DNA of 64,000 nucleotides, from contig NZ_LQRT01000005.1 in NCBI RefSeq assembly GCF_001632745.1, positions 1 through 64,000 of the forward strand, written 5' to 3'. A program made the translations under genes and the position numbers. Position 1 is the stretch's first letter. Each line of letters starts with the position of its first letter. A model generated the notes under the pieces. It saw only the letters and a list, made by a program, of their open reading frames with translations. It ran no database searches and was not told the origin of the DNA. The DNA comes from Aquimarina aggregata (GTDB lineage: Bacteria > Bacteroidota > Bacteroidia > Flavobacteriales > Flavobacteriaceae). This document shows positions 34,746-43,417 of this stretch, piece by piece.

Positions 34746-37301
34746 ATGAAAAAAGTTTTGTTTTTGTTTTTCTTATGCAGCTATTCTTTACTGGCTCAAA
34801 TTAATAAAGATTACAAAAAAACACCCTTACAACAGGTACTTACCGAGGTATCAGAATCCTACGGTTTGATTTTTTCTTTTAGTGATGAAATAATCAAAAA
34901 CAAAACGATTACCTTGGTAATTAATGATACACCTCTGGATCAAATTTTGGTTGCATTAAGAACATTAACTAAACTCAATTTTAAAAAAATATCTAATCGC
35001 CAAGTAATCATAAGTGCACCTAATAGAAAAGTTGAAGTTTGTGGTTATCTATTTGACGAAACAACTAATGCCCCACTTTCTTTTGCTACTATATCTATCA
35101 AGAGTCAAAATATGGGTACTGTAGCTAATGATAAAGGTTTTTTTCAATTAGGTGACATAAAAGAAGATTCTCAAATTACTATACAACATGTTGGATATAT
35201 GGATAAGAAAATCTCTGCTAGTGATTTTAAAAAATCGGGATGTCCTAAAATACCTCTTTTTCAAGAAGACACTGCACTAGAAGAGGTTTTAATCATAGAA
35301 TATATAACCAAAGGAATAGATAAAAAAATAGATGGATCATTTTCTATTTTAAATGAAGATTTAGGTATTCTTCCCGGTCAAAGCGAACCTGATATTTTAC
35401 AAAGCATACAACTAATCCCAGGCATAAATAGTCCTGATGAGACCGTTACTGGAATACAAATACGAGGTGGCTCATCAGACCAAAACCTTGTGCTCTGGGA
35501 CAATATTAAGATGTATAATACGGGGCATTTTTTTGGAATGCTTTCTGCCTTTAATCCCAATATTATAAAAGATGCTAAAATTTTCAAAGGGGGTGCACAT
35601 CCCAAATACGGTGATCGAGCATCTGGCGTCATAGATATCTCAAGCGATAAAGAAGTACCAGAGAAATTCGGTGGTGGTTCAGGAATTAATGGTACTCATG
35701 CTGATTTATATTTTAAAACTCCTATTACCAAAAAGATCGGAGCTATAATTTCTGGAAGACGATCTTATACTGATCTTTTAGAAACACCAACATATAAGGC
35801 ACTTTCAGAAAAAGTTTTTCAAAACACAAAAATAACAGCATCTCCTGGAACACTAATTGATGAAGAAGAAGATGAAGATGAAGTAGAAGCAGCTATTGGA
35901 GAAAACAACTTTTTTTTCTATGATCTAAGCGCAAAATTAATTATTGACGCTTCTGAAAATGATAAAATAATGATCAGTAGCATATATACCAGTAATGATT
36001 TAACCTTTGAAATTGACAATGAAGAAGATCAAATTACAGATGATCTTAAAATTCAAAACGAAGGGGTTAGTTTCTCCTGGGAAGGTACCAAAAGGAAAAA
36101 ATTTCGTCACAGTTTAAAAGGATATTACTCTAAATATGATTCTGGTTACTTGTATACAGAACGAGAAGAAAACACCGTAGAAGAACAAGCCGTTAGAACT
36201 AATATTGTAAAAGACATTGGGTTAGATGCCAATATAACATTTGATATCAGTAAAAAAAACTCTTTTACGCTAGGGTACCAATTCTCTAACAATGATGTCT
36301 CCTACACAATTACAGAAGAAAGTGAATTCGAAACCCCTTTGAATGAATCAGACCTTGTTAAGAATATAGCGAATACCTTTTACGGTAACTATCAATTTTT
36401 GTCAAAGAACAAAGGTTTTATTGCTTTGGGTTTACGAGCATCTCATTATGACGTGATTGATAATGTTTATGTAGAACCCAGAATCAATATTGAGTATCCT
36501 ATCACAAATACATTAAGAATAAAAGCTACAGGTGAGCTGCGTTACCAGCCAATAAGTCAACTTATAGAATTTGAAGACACACAACTACGACTACAAAATA
36601 ATATTTGGATTCATGCAAATGACGAAATCCCCGTATTAGAAAGCACACAGTTTTCTACCGGTTTATTGTTTTCTAAAAATGATTGGAATATCGAAATCGA
36701 TGGATATTATAAAAATATTGACGGGTTAACATCGATTACCAACGGATTTAATACTGGTAATTTAGAATTATCTACAGGAGAAAGTAGGATTACAGGAGTT
36801 GATATACTTTTAAAGAAAAAGTTTAATGGTTTTAGAACATGGATTGGGTATACCTTTAATGATATTGAATATACTTTTCCTGAAATACAAGATGCGCCTT
36901 TTCCCGGTAATAATGATATAACACACAATTTTCGGGTTTCGAACACTTATGAGGTTAATCAATGGGAATTTTCTTTAGGCTGGTTATGGCGATCTGGAGC
37001 TCCTTTTACAGAGGCAGATTTAATCAATGATGAAATCGAATATGGCACTCCAAATGCAAAACGATTAAAAAATTATCATAGATTAGATATATCGGCAATT
37101 CATCGATTCAATCTTAACACATCTGGTAGTTGGCGAGGGCATTTAGGCGCTTCTATTCAAAATGTTTATAATCGAAAAATACCTATATCAATACGCTATC
37201 AGGCAGATGAAAATCCTAATACAGATGAAGTTGAATTAGAGGTACTACGACAAGAATCTCTCGGCATTACACCAAACCTAATTTTCAGGATGTATTTTTA
37301 A
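34746..37301 (+). CDS. TonB-dependent outer-membrane receptor with STN signalling domain
   Basis: An 851-residue outer-membrane receptor. Signal peptide (to about 17), an STN (secretin/TonB N-terminal) domain (about 20-80) that talks to FecR, a CarboxypepD_reg beta-sandwich (about 95-170), the plug ('SIQLIPGINSPDETVTGIQI' then RGGSSDQNLVLWD) and a 22-strand-type barrel to the end. The ATG at 34746 starts the signal peptide; a TTG upstream is not used. No SusD partner follows, so this is a FecA-like or peptide/siderophore-type receptor rather than a glycan SusCD pair. Substrate unknown. Its stop is eight bases from the stop of a convergent toxin gene. Confidence 0.93.
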   Translation: MKKVLFLFFLCSYSLLAQINKDYKKTPLQQVLTEVSESYGLIFSFSDEIIKNKTITLVINDTPLDQILVALRTLTKLNFKKISNRQVIISAPNRKVEVCGYLFDETTNAPLSFATISIKSQNMGTVANDKGFFQLGDIKEDSQITIQHVGYMDKKISASDFKKSGCPKIPLFQEDTALEEVLIIEYITKGIDKKIDGSFSILNEDLGILPGQSEPDILQSIQLIPGINSPDETVTGIQIRGGSSDQNLVLWDNIKMYNTGHFFGMLSAFNPNIIKDAKIFKGGAHPKYGDRASGVIDISSDKEVPEKFGGGSGINGTHADLYFKTPITKKIGAIISGRRSYTDLLETPTYKALSEKVFQNTKITASPGTLIDEEEDEDEVEAAIGENNFFFYDLSAKLIIDASENDKIMISSIYTSNDLTFEIDNEEDQITDDLKIQNEGVSFSWEGTKRKKFRHSLKGYYSKYDSGYLYTEREENTVEEQAVRTNIVKDIGLDANITFDISKKNSFTLGYQFSNNDVSYTITEESEFETPLNESDLVKNIANTFYGNYQFLSKNKGFIALGLRASHYDVIDNVYVEPRINIEYPITNTLRIKATGELRYQPISQLIEFEDTQLRLQNNIWIHANDEIPVLESTQFSTGLLFSKNDWNIEIDGYYKNIDGLTSITNGFNTGNLELSTGESRITGVDILLKKKFNGFRTWIGYTFNDIEYTFPEIQDAPFPGNNDITHNFRVSNTYEVNQWEFSLGWLWRSGAPFTEADLINDEIEYGTPNAKRLKNYHRLDISAIHRFNLNTSGSWRGHLGASIQNVYNRKIPISIRYQADENPNTDEVELEVLRQESLGITPNLIFRMYF

Positions 37302-37309
37302 AACTTCTT

Positions 37310-37588
37310 TTATTTAAATTTATTGACAACGTTAGTTACTTGATTTCTATGCAAAAATCGAGAAAGTGTAATTTCATCTTCAGAAGTAATAACGCCAATC
37401 AATATATAAAAACCAATACTCATTTTATATACACCAGTCGCTCCATCTATTTTTCTAAACTGAGGTAGAGCATCAATCCTATTTGCGTTTTTAAGGGATT
37501 GTAAAACATCTTTTACCTTAAGATCAAGAGAATTATCATTCACGTTTTTAAAGTCTGTAGCAAACTGCATAGATATCTTTGTTTGCAT
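37310..37588 (-). CDS. RelE/ParE-family toxin
   Basis: A 92-residue basic protein resembling type II toxins of the RelE/ParE superfamily: 'VKDVLQSLKNANRIDALPQF' helix part, then KIDGATGVYKMSIGFYILIG strands and the family-typical ending EITLSRFLHRNQV. The FLHR segment is the best family sign. The antitoxin gene lies two bases upstream. Whether it is an mRNA endonuclease or gyrase inhibitor cannot be told from sequence. Convergent with the TonB receptor with no terminator between. Confidence 0.82.
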   Translation of the reverse strand: MQTKISMQFATDFKNVNDNSLDLKVKDVLQSLKNANRIDALPQFRKIDGATGVYKMSIGFYILIGVITSEDEITLSRFLHRNQVTNVVNKFK

Positions 37589-37590
37589 AC

Positions 37591-37833
37591 TTATGAATTA
37601 AATAATTCATCTTCGTTAACCGTCTTTATATTTTGTGCTTGCTGTAAAAGAAGTAATAAACCAAAATCTTCCTTTTGTTCTAAAGACATGCTATTCATTT
37701 GCTCTTTCTGCTTATGTTCTACATACCACGATATTGCATCTTCCATGATTTTTTTCACATTAGAGCTCTCTATTGCCGCTAATAGCTTTAGTTTCGGGAT
37801 TAAACTTTCATCAATATCTATAATTTTTCTCAT
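37591..37833 (-). CDS. Antitoxin of the RelE/ParE pair
   Basis: An 80-residue protein. The first 50 residues (MRKIIDIDESLIPKLKLLAA, then VKKIMEDAISWYVEH) fit a ribbon-helix-helix DNA-binding antitoxin; the acidic, flexible C-terminus would wrap the toxin. It precedes the toxin by two bases, the usual antitoxin-first order. Direct repeats immediately upstream form a likely operator. Confidence 0.8.
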   Translation of the reverse strand: MRKIIDIDESLIPKLKLLAAIESSNVKKIMEDAISWYVEHKQKEQMNSMSLEQKEDFGLLLLLQQAQNIKTVNEDELFNS

Positions 37834-37849
37834 TGTATATATTGTATAT
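37832..37849 (-). promoter_or_regulatory. Direct repeats at the antitoxin start, operator candidate
   Basis: Two adjacent copies of ATTGTATAT (37832-37840 and 37841-37849), followed by a further TATATTATAT-like stretch. They overlap the antitoxin start region, as expected for autoregulation by a ribbon-helix-helix antitoxin. Confidence 0.5.
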
Positions 37850-37979
37850 ATTATATGTTAAATATATAAAATTTTATGAATTTAATTTCTGTTTGAATAA
37901 CCATTTTCTAAGAACAAAAATGCTATTCTGTTAAATGTAAATCATCCAAAGCTTAAAAGTTGCGAATTAAAAAACCATC

Positions 37980-38009
37980 TTGAGGTATGGATAGAATGAA
38001 TTATATTTG
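37980..38009 (+). promoter_or_regulatory. Promoter of the CvpA-family gene
   Basis: TTG (37980-37982) and TATATTTG (38002-38009) are 19 bases apart, a full consensus match 19 bases before the ATG. Confidence 0.75.
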
Positions 38010-38028
38010 AATTACTAATCATTCATTC

Positions 38029-38544
38029 ATGAATTACATTGACATCATATTAGGGATCTTATTATTATGGGGATTAATAAATGGGTTTAGCAAAGGTCTA
38101 TTTTCTTCACTAGCCTCTTTAGTTGCTCTTGTTGTAGGGATTTATATTGCAGTCCACTTTTCACATATCATAGGTGAATACTTACAACAATATGTAGATT
38201 GGCCAGATGGTGCCATGAAATTAACGGCTTTTGCCTTAACTTTTATATTAGTTGTAGTTCTTGTTTCTTTGGCAGGTAAATTACTTACTAAAATTGCAGA
38301 TTATGCTGCGTTAGGAGTTTTAAACAAGATATTAGGAGCCGCTTTTGGAGTGCTAAAATTTGCATTTATTGCTAGTGTTGTGATTATCTTCTTTGAGGCT
38401 ATAAACCGTAATATAACATTAATTAAAGCAGACACGCTAAATACATCTATACTATATACTCCCGTTCGAAAACTGGCACCTATGGTATTGCCAACAGTGC
38501 TAAAAGAAACTCCTAAAGATGCTTCTGGAAATGCCTTATATTAG
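38029..38544 (+). CDS. CvpA-family inner-membrane protein
   Basis: A 171-residue protein with about four TM helices (about 4-22, 26-45, 65-84 and 98-122). The N-terminal 'DIILGILLLWGLINGFSKGL' (shown in part) is the CvpA signature, seen in proteins linked to colicin V production and more generally to envelope stress survival. Single gene with its own promoter; its stop lies 12 bases from the stop of the convergent SulP gene. Confidence 0.9.
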   Translation: MNYIDIILGILLLWGLINGFSKGLFSSLASLVALVVGIYIAVHFSHIIGEYLQQYVDWPDGAMKLTAFALTFILVVVLVSLAGKLLTKIADYAALGVLNKILGAAFGVLKFAFIASVVIIFFEAINRNITLIKADTLNTSILYTPVRKLAPMVLPTVLKETPKDASGNALY

Positions 38545-38556
38545 GCAGAACCTATC

Positions 38557-40398
38557 TTATACTAGTTCTTTTAAATATGTAATGCACGTGTAAAAATCAT
38601 TAAACACATTAGATTCGGGTATTAGATCCGGTACAATATTTATACTTTTTGCCAGATATAATGGTTGCCTTTGAATTCCTACAATATATGTTTGTATACC
38701 CTTTTGTTCTAGACCTAAAATAATTTCTTCGAGTGCATATACTCCAGATTGATCCATATAAGGTACCTTATCCATCCTCAAGATAACATGTTTAGCTCTT
38801 TCAGGTATTTGATTTGCCAATCGTTGTAGCTCACTAGTCGCCCCAAAAAATACTGGACCTTCTAGATGCTTAATAAATATCTCTTCTTTAAGTTCGTTCT
38901 GAAAGTTAATTTCATCCTTCCATAGTTTTTCTCTAGCACTATTCTCTAAACCATCTAGCGATTGTATTTTAGATCCACTAGCGGTAACATCACCCATTTT
39001 CTTCATAAACATTAATGACGCTAAAATCATTCCAATACCTACTGCATATACTAAGTCCCAGAAAACAGAAAGTATTAAAACTACCACCATAATAATCACC
39101 TCGACCTTTGGCATATTGGGTATTGCTTTCAACCCTTTATAATCCATCACACCGATACCTACTGTTATCAAAATACCCGCTAATACAGAAGCTGGTATTT
39201 GAGAAGCAACTGGTCCTAGTGCTAATAATACGATTAACAACAAAACTCCTGCAATCATACCTGATAATTTGGTTTTACCCCCAGCATTAATATTTACAAC
39301 TGTTCTTATGGTAGCACCTGCACCAGGAATTCCTCCAAAAAACGCTGCTATACTGTTTCCGATACCCTGCCCTATTAATTCTTTATTTGGTTTATGTTTT
39401 GTCCTAGTCATATTATCAGCTACTACAGAGGTTAGTAATGAATCTATAGCGCCTAAAAAGGATAATGACAAAGCCGTAAAAAAGTATGGGACAACTGATG
39501 CCAAATTAAACTCTGTTATAATCGATAGTTTTGGTAGCGGAAAACCACTTGGGATGGTCTCTATAGGTCTATAATCTAAATTAAAACCAAATGCTACTCC
39601 AGAAACCACAACCAAAGCTACTAATGTACTCGGAACCGCGGTTGTTATCTTCTTAAAACCATAAATAATAAATATGGTTACTAAACAGAGTATTAGTTCA
39701 AGATAATTGATGCTTTTTATTGCTCTGGGTAAACTTTTAATAGCTCCCATTACTCCTGCTGATTCGCTTCCTGCAAGGGCAACTGCTTCTAATTGTATTT
39801 CTGAATCAGCTATATTTTCTGCTTTCTTTATAGTTTCTTTAAAATCTTCGAGTACGAGAATTCCTTGGCCTGCTTCATCTTTTAAAATTTTATCTAGAAT
39901 TACCTCTTCTGCTTGTGGCCTGAATCGTTCAACATAAGCTTGGTCTTCTTTAGGATAATATCCAAAAGCCGGTAAAAACTGCGTAAATAAGATCATCACT
40001 CCAATAGCAGTCATAAATCCAGAGACTACAGGATAAGGGATATATCTAATATATTTTCCAATACCAATAATACCTAGTCCTATTTGCATAAGCCCGGCTA
40101 AAAGAAATATCGTTAAAATGGCAGGTAATGCTTTTTCTACATCTCCGTTATTGGCTCCTATTAATCCAGCAATAACAAGCATACTTACTGCTGTCATTGG
40201 CGCTGTTGGTCCAGAAATCTGGGTATTTGTACCCCCAAACAGGGCAGCAAAAAAACTGATAAAAATTGCCCCGTATAAACCCGCACTAGGCCCTAAGCCA
40301 GAGGATACGCCAAATGCTAAGGCCAACGGTAATGCAACAATCCCTGCAGTTAATCCTCCAAATGCATCTCCTTTAAGATGATTAAAAAAACCTTTCAT
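38557..40398 (-). CDS. SulP-family anion transporter with STAS domain
   Basis: A 613-residue inner-membrane transporter of the SLC26/SulP family. The start is the ATG at 40398 (MKGFFNHLKGDAFGGLTAGI); an upstream frame extension of 23 codons overlaps a terminator. About 10-14 TM helices include 'GLYGAIFISFFAALFGGTN' and 'ISGPTAPMT'; a C-terminal STAS domain (about 510-600, 'MDKVPYMDQSGVYALEEII') is present. A large loop at about 160-240 is family-variable. With carbonic anhydrase and a second SulP next to it, bicarbonate is the likeliest substrate; sulfate is the alternative. Confidence 0.92.
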   Translation of the reverse strand: MKGFFNHLKGDAFGGLTAGIVALPLALAFGVSSGLGPSAGLYGAIFISFFAALFGGTNTQISGPTAPMTAVSMLVIAGLIGANNGDVEKALPAILTIFLLAGLMQIGLGIIGIGKYIRYIPYPVVSGFMTAIGVMILFTQFLPAFGYYPKEDQAYVERFRPQAEEVILDKILKDEAGQGILVLEDFKETIKKAENIADSEIQLEAVALAGSESAGVMGAIKSLPRAIKSINYLELILCLVTIFIIYGFKKITTAVPSTLVALVVVSGVAFGFNLDYRPIETIPSGFPLPKLSIITEFNLASVVPYFFTALSLSFLGAIDSLLTSVVADNMTRTKHKPNKELIGQGIGNSIAAFFGGIPGAGATIRTVVNINAGGKTKLSGMIAGVLLLIVLLALGPVASQIPASVLAGILITVGIGVMDYKGLKAIPNMPKVEVIIMVVVLILSVFWDLVYAVGIGMILASLMFMKKMGDVTASGSKIQSLDGLENSAREKLWKDEINFQNELKEEIFIKHLEGPVFFGATSELQRLANQIPERAKHVILRMDKVPYMDQSGVYALEEIILGLEQKGIQTYIVGIQRQPLYLAKSINIVPDLIPESNVFNDFYTCITYLKELV

Positions 40399-40457
40399 AA
40401 TAACTATTTTTCTTTCTGTATTCGACAATAGTAAAACTATTAAAACTAAAAACAAAA

Positions 40458-40492
40458 AAACAACCATTGAAATTAAAACAATGGTTGTTTTG
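40458..40492 (-). terminator. Terminator of the carbonic anhydrase gene
   Basis: AAAACAACCATTG and CAATGGTTGTTTT with a nine-base loop. On the minus strand a T7 run follows, 25 bases after the carbonic anhydrase stop, so the second SulP gene is probably transcribed separately. Confidence 0.85.
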
Positions 40493-40516
40493 GGAAAACT
40501 TTATGACTTGAAGACT

Positions 40517-41143
40517 TTATAAAAAAGTTACAGCACCATTACTGATATCATACATACCACCAATGATCTGAATTTCACCGTTATCTTCCATTTCTTTAAG
40601 GACTTCACTATCCTTTCTTATGGCGTCAATAGTCATTTGTACATTTTTTACAGCTACTTCATTTACAAAATCAATATTTTTTGAATTTCTCTGTGAAGCA
40701 TCTGCAGGCTCACTTACTGCTTCAACTGCAGGTTTTATCTTACTAATTAATGCAGTTAAATTACCAAGTTTTGCATCATCACAAGCGCCTTTTACTGCGC
40801 CACAACTTGTATGGCCTAATACCAATACTAATTTTGTTCCTGCTAATTTGCAAGCAAACTCCATACTACCTAAAATATCTTCATTTACAAAGTTACCTGC
40901 TACTCTAGCGCTAAAAATATCTCCGATCCCTTGATCAAATATCAATTCTGAAGAAACCCTAGAATCGATACAACTTAATATCGTTGCAAAAGGATATTGA
41001 CCACTAGTTGTATCTGCAACTTGCTCAAGTAAATCTCTATTAGCCTGCTTCTTTTTCTGAAACCTTAAATTACCTTCTTTAAGTAAATCTAACGCTCCTT
41101 TTGGAGTAATTAATGCCTGTGTTTCTTTAGTATATGCCTTCAT
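40517..41143 (-). CDS. Beta-class carbonic anhydrase
   Basis: A 208-residue enzyme that interconverts CO2 and bicarbonate. Zinc ligands Cys58, Asp60, His111 and Cys114 are all present (SCIDSR and GHTSCG), with the usual 'DIFSARVAGN' between. The ATG at 41143 is used; an earlier start would overlap the SulP gene upstream. It lies 40 bases after that SulP gene. The SulP - anhydrase order strongly suggests bicarbonate uptake or pH balance. Confidence 0.95.
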   Translation of the reverse strand: MKAYTKETQALITPKGALDLLKEGNLRFQKKKQANRDLLEQVADTTSGQYPFATILSCIDSRVSSELIFDQGIGDIFSARVAGNFVNEDILGSMEFACKLAGTKLVLVLGHTSCGAVKGACDDAKLGNLTALISKIKPAVEAVSEPADASQRNSKNIDFVNEVAVKNVQMTIDAIRKDSEVLKEMEDNGEIQIIGGMYDISNGAVTFL

Positions 41144-41183
41144 AGTATTATTATATTTTGTATTCTTTTTTCTATTTAAATAG

Positions 41184-42770
41184 TTATGTGTTTTTTGGTC
41201 TAAGACTAAAAAACTTGATATAACTATCTGGGTTTTCAATTTCTCCTCTCTCTGATATTAACTTAATATCTATATTTCTTTGTTTTGCTTTACTAGAGAA
41301 ATCTTCTAAAATTTCTATAATATCGTTATCCAGATATCTCGTTTTTCTAACATCTAAAGTAAGATACGTATCTTCTGGTAATCGATCAAATTCTTTTAAA
41401 ATTGCTCCTTTGTTAAAAAAGGTAACCTCTTCTGCAAGGGTCATAGTAATTTTATGTTTCCCATTACTTTTATCTTCAATATGTAAGAAGTGTGAATTCT
41501 GATAACTTTTAATCAAAATTACAACAATACCTACCAACAGGCCAAGCCCAATACCCCATAAAAGATCAATAAAGATAATCCCTAATACAGTAACTGTAAA
41601 AGGTATAAATTGTTTCCATCCCATTAAATACATTTTCTTAAACAAAGATGGTTTTGCCAATTTATAACCAACAATTAACAGAATTGATGCCAATACTGAA
41701 AGCGGAATCATATTAAGCAATCGAGGTATTAAAACTACTGAAATAAGCAACAAAAATCCATGAATAATAGCCGATAGTTTTGTTTTACCTCCAGATTGTA
41801 TATTAGCAGAACTTCTAACAATTACTTGAGTAATTGGCAACCCTCCTATCATACCCGAAATAATATTTCCGGTTCCTTGCGCCAATAATTCTCTATTAGT
41901 AGGAGTAACATTTTTATCAGGATCTAATTTGTCTGTAGCTTCAACACAAAGCAATGTTTCTAAACTCGCCACCAAAGCAATAGTAAAGGCCGTGATCCAA
42001 ATATCGCCACTTAAAATCACTCCAAAATTAGGAAAGCTAAACTGCCCCAAAAATGATGATAAATCTCCTGGTATAGGAACACTTACTAAATGTTCTTTAG
42101 CAATACCAATACTTTCATTTCCTTGTGTAAAAATAAAATAAAGAATTCCCAAAGCCACAGCAACTAACGGCCCTTGTATAACTTGAAAAAATTTAGCCTT
42201 TTTAGCCAATACCTTATCCCAGAATAATAATATCGCCAATCCAATAACCGCTATGATCGTAGCTCCTGGACTTATATAATTTAAAGAATTAAATATTTCA
42301 GAGAAGGTATTTTCTCCATCTACTTGAAAAAATGCAAAATCTCCTTCTGGATCTGAGTCATATCCAAAAAAGTGTGGGATTTGCTTTAAAATGATGATAA
42401 TACCAATACCCGTTAGCATTCCTTTTATCACCGAAGAAGGAAAATAATACCCTATAATACCAGCTCTTAGAAATCCAAAAACTAATTGAATCACACCACC
42501 AAGTACTACTGCCACTAAAAAATTCTCGTATCCGCCTAACGTGCCAATAGAGGTAAGTACGATAGCCGCTAAACCTGCTGCAGGGCCACTAACTCCTATC
42601 TTAGAACCACTCAAGCCTCCAACAACAATTCCGCCAATAATTCCTGCGATTAGACCAGAAAAAAGCGGAGCCCCGCTGGCAAGGGCGATACCTAAACATA
42701 GTGGCAATGCTACAAAAAACACTACTACACTAGCCGGTAGATCATTTTTTAAATTCTTGAAAATGCTCAT
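41184..42770 (-). CDS. SulP-family transporter, probable bicarbonate carrier
   Basis: A 528-residue SulP protein, shorter than the neighbour at 38557. It opens with the SulP start 'LKNDLPASVVVFFVALPLCL', contains 'GVSGPAAGLAAIV' and 'GLPITQVIVRSSANIQSGGKTKLSAIIHG' (in part), and ends with a shortened STAS-like domain (about 445-520). It is upstream of the carbonic anhydrase by 40 bases in the same direction, like the cyanobacterial BicA type and known SulP-anhydrase fusions. Substrate is inferred from context. Confidence 0.9.
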   Translation of the reverse strand: MSIFKNLKNDLPASVVVFFVALPLCLGIALASGAPLFSGLIAGIIGGIVVGGLSGSKIGVSGPAAGLAAIVLTSIGTLGGYENFLVAVVLGGVIQLVFGFLRAGIIGYYFPSSVIKGMLTGIGIIIILKQIPHFFGYDSDPEGDFAFFQVDGENTFSEIFNSLNYISPGATIIAVIGLAILLFWDKVLAKKAKFFQVIQGPLVAVALGILYFIFTQGNESIGIAKEHLVSVPIPGDLSSFLGQFSFPNFGVILSGDIWITAFTIALVASLETLLCVEATDKLDPDKNVTPTNRELLAQGTGNIISGMIGGLPITQVIVRSSANIQSGGKTKLSAIIHGFLLLISVVLIPRLLNMIPLSVLASILLIVGYKLAKPSLFKKMYLMGWKQFIPFTVTVLGIIFIDLLWGIGLGLLVGIVVILIKSYQNSHFLHIEDKSNGKHKITMTLAEEVTFFNKGAILKEFDRLPEDTYLTLDVRKTRYLDNDIIEILEDFSSKAKQRNIDIKLISERGEIENPDSYIKFFSLRPKNT

Positions 42771-42911
42771 AGTTATAAAAATTGTAAGTCGATCTTAATC
42801 ATAGATTAAGAACAATTAGATAAAATAAAATTGAAATAATTTACAAAAGAATATGTCTTAGTATTTACTTAACACAAAGACAGCTTTTGCGATAAAAACA
42901 GCCAATACAAA

Positions 42912-43235
42912 TTAAGAAAATTTTGGAGGTGGCGCTTTGTATTCTAGATATACAGAAGAATGATTAAAATAAAAATCTGGATAAAATGAGTCGATCGTAT
43001 GAACGACTGACGCAGTATTTTCGTACAAAAACTGCGAAATTTTATCTTTTTCTTTATGATCTTCATTCTCGGTATTTTCTTTTTCTTTTTTTTCAGAATT
43101 TTCAGTTTCTTCAAGAACAACAGCAGTTTTATCCTCGCAGGAATAGAAATCAATCAATCCCACCGTGTAATTCATCATATTCAGGAGAAAACCGAACACG
43201 ATTAAAAACTTTGCTATTTTACGTTTATGAAACAC
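42912..43235 (-). CDS. Small exported or membrane-anchored protein, unknown
   Basis: A 107-residue protein with an N-terminal hydrophobic segment (about 10-28), an acidic/lysine-rich middle (EETENSEKKEKENTENED) and a proline-rich end (YKAPPPKF). GTG start at 43235; there is no close ATG. It precedes the SulP/carbonic anhydrase unit on the same strand by 141 bases. I recognise no family. The short low-complexity middle suggests an exposed spacer. Confidence 0.5.
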   Translation of the reverse strand: MFHKRKIAKFLIVFGFLLNMMNYTVGLIDFYSCEDKTAVVLEETENSEKKEKENTENEDHKEKDKISQFLYENTASVVHTIDSFYPDFYFNHSSVYLEYKAPPPKFS

Positions 43236-43417
43236 TTAAAAAAGATTTTAGAGACGAAAATAATAGTATTACTTTCAAATTCTGTTAATTAAATTTTAAA
43301 TTTAACTAAACAAGACCTTTATTTCAAAAAAATAAACTAAATGTAAAATGATCATAAATGATAATTTAAGTATCTTTTTTCCACACAATTCAGAATACAA
43401 TTATACACGGTGCTGCT

